Of a stretch of 14,790 nt of DNA, positions 14,728 through 14,790 are shown in pieces. The DNA comes from Oscillospiraceae bacterium. Lineage in GTDB: Bacteria > Bacillota > Clostridia > Oscillospirales > Ruminococcaceae. The stretch's first letter is position 1; every line of letters begins with the position of its first letter. Made by a program: the position numbers and the translations under genes. The notes beneath the pieces are model-generated. The model searched no databases and was not told the origin of the DNA. It saw only the letters and a list, made by a program, of their open reading frames with translations. The stretch spans positions 1 to 14,790 of the forward strand of contig JAGAUG010000045.1 in assembly GCA_017828935.1 (NCBI GenBank), in the 5' to 3' direction.

Positions 14728-14732
14728 TTTTT
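14702..14732 (+). terminator. Second tandem intrinsic terminator, from the ISL3 right end
   Basis: GAGGTAG (14702-14708) pairs perfectly with CTACCTC (14721-14727) and TTTTT follows (14728-14732). It equals the hairpin at 327-352 in inverted orientation, and here acts on the plus strand behind the tRNA. Confidence 0.7.
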
Positions 14733-14737
14733 GTTTT

Positions 14738-14790
14738 GGCTCTATAATAAATGTTGGGGTGTAAAAGAATAGAGCTCAAAAAAATAAAAA
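14738..14790 (+). mobile_element. Left end of a further ISL3 copy, cut by the window edge
   Basis: GGCTCTATAATAAATGTTGG at 14738 matches the left tip at 3422. The A-rich leader follows (CTCAAAAAAATAAAAA, equivalent to 3460-3475). The transposase, if present, lies outside. Confidence 0.8.

Noticed and set aside
1..14790. CRISPR array, phage module, toxin-antitoxin or defence system.
   Set aside because: No regularly spaced repeats, integrase, phage structural genes or small paired genes of known type were seen on either strand.

Overview
The window is very AT-rich (A/T runs in every intergenic gap, A/T-ending codons). It looks like a Clostridia-type Firmicute, probably in or near the Oscillospiraceae/Ruminococcaceae. 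Support for this is strong AGGAGG-type ribosome binding sites, a DUF4830 lipoprotein-like gene, a DnaC/DnaI-type loader with a Cys cluster, a fermentative [FeFe] hydrogenase operon, a pyruvate phosphate dikinase, and ISL3-family insertion sequence remnants. An anaerobic, host-associated fermenter is a reasonable inference. The species cannot be named from the sequence.

Layout. Bases 1-400 hold an internally deleted ISL3-like element. A minus-strand block follows: ppdK (464-3085), a 5'-truncated-in-length ISL3 copy of which only the left end and N-terminus survive (3422-about 3780, plus strand), a secreted BspA-type leucine-rich-repeat protein (3813-5135, TTG start), and era (5194-6120). From the era promoter region, transcription diverges to a plus-strand pair, DUF4830 protein then DnaC-like ATPase (6241-7746). 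These run into a convergent terminator zone (7771-7909) that also contains a solo 35-bp ISL3 left end. The minus-strand hydrogenase operon is read NuoE-like (11680-12156), NuoF-like (9734-11608), [FeFe] catalytic subunit (7953-9701). It is driven by a clear TTGAAA-17-TATAAT promoter. Divergent from it are a secreted GHL10/DigH-type glycosidase-like protein and a metallophosphoesterase (12457-14376). A tRNA-Arg(ACG) with its own consensus promoter follows (14482-14558), then two tandem ISL3 right-end-like segments and the left end of another ISL3 copy, which runs off the window.

How the genes work together. PPDK and the three-subunit hydrogenase fit anaerobic energy metabolism: PPi-linked PEP/pyruvate interconversion, and H2 production from NADH plus reduced ferredoxin by electron confurcation. 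Era and the DnaC-like ATPase are housekeeping functions (small-subunit ribosome assembly, helicase loading). The LRR protein and the DigH-like protein are predicted to act outside the membrane.

The least ordinary material is the ISL3 family. Two copies share a long leader hairpin that buries both the transposase ribosome binding site and its start codon. One copy is an in-frame internal-deletion derivative. Right-end pieces appear to have become tandem terminators behind the tRNA gene. Both window edges fall inside ends of this element. No CRISPR array, phage module, toxin-antitoxin pair or clearly new defence system is visible.
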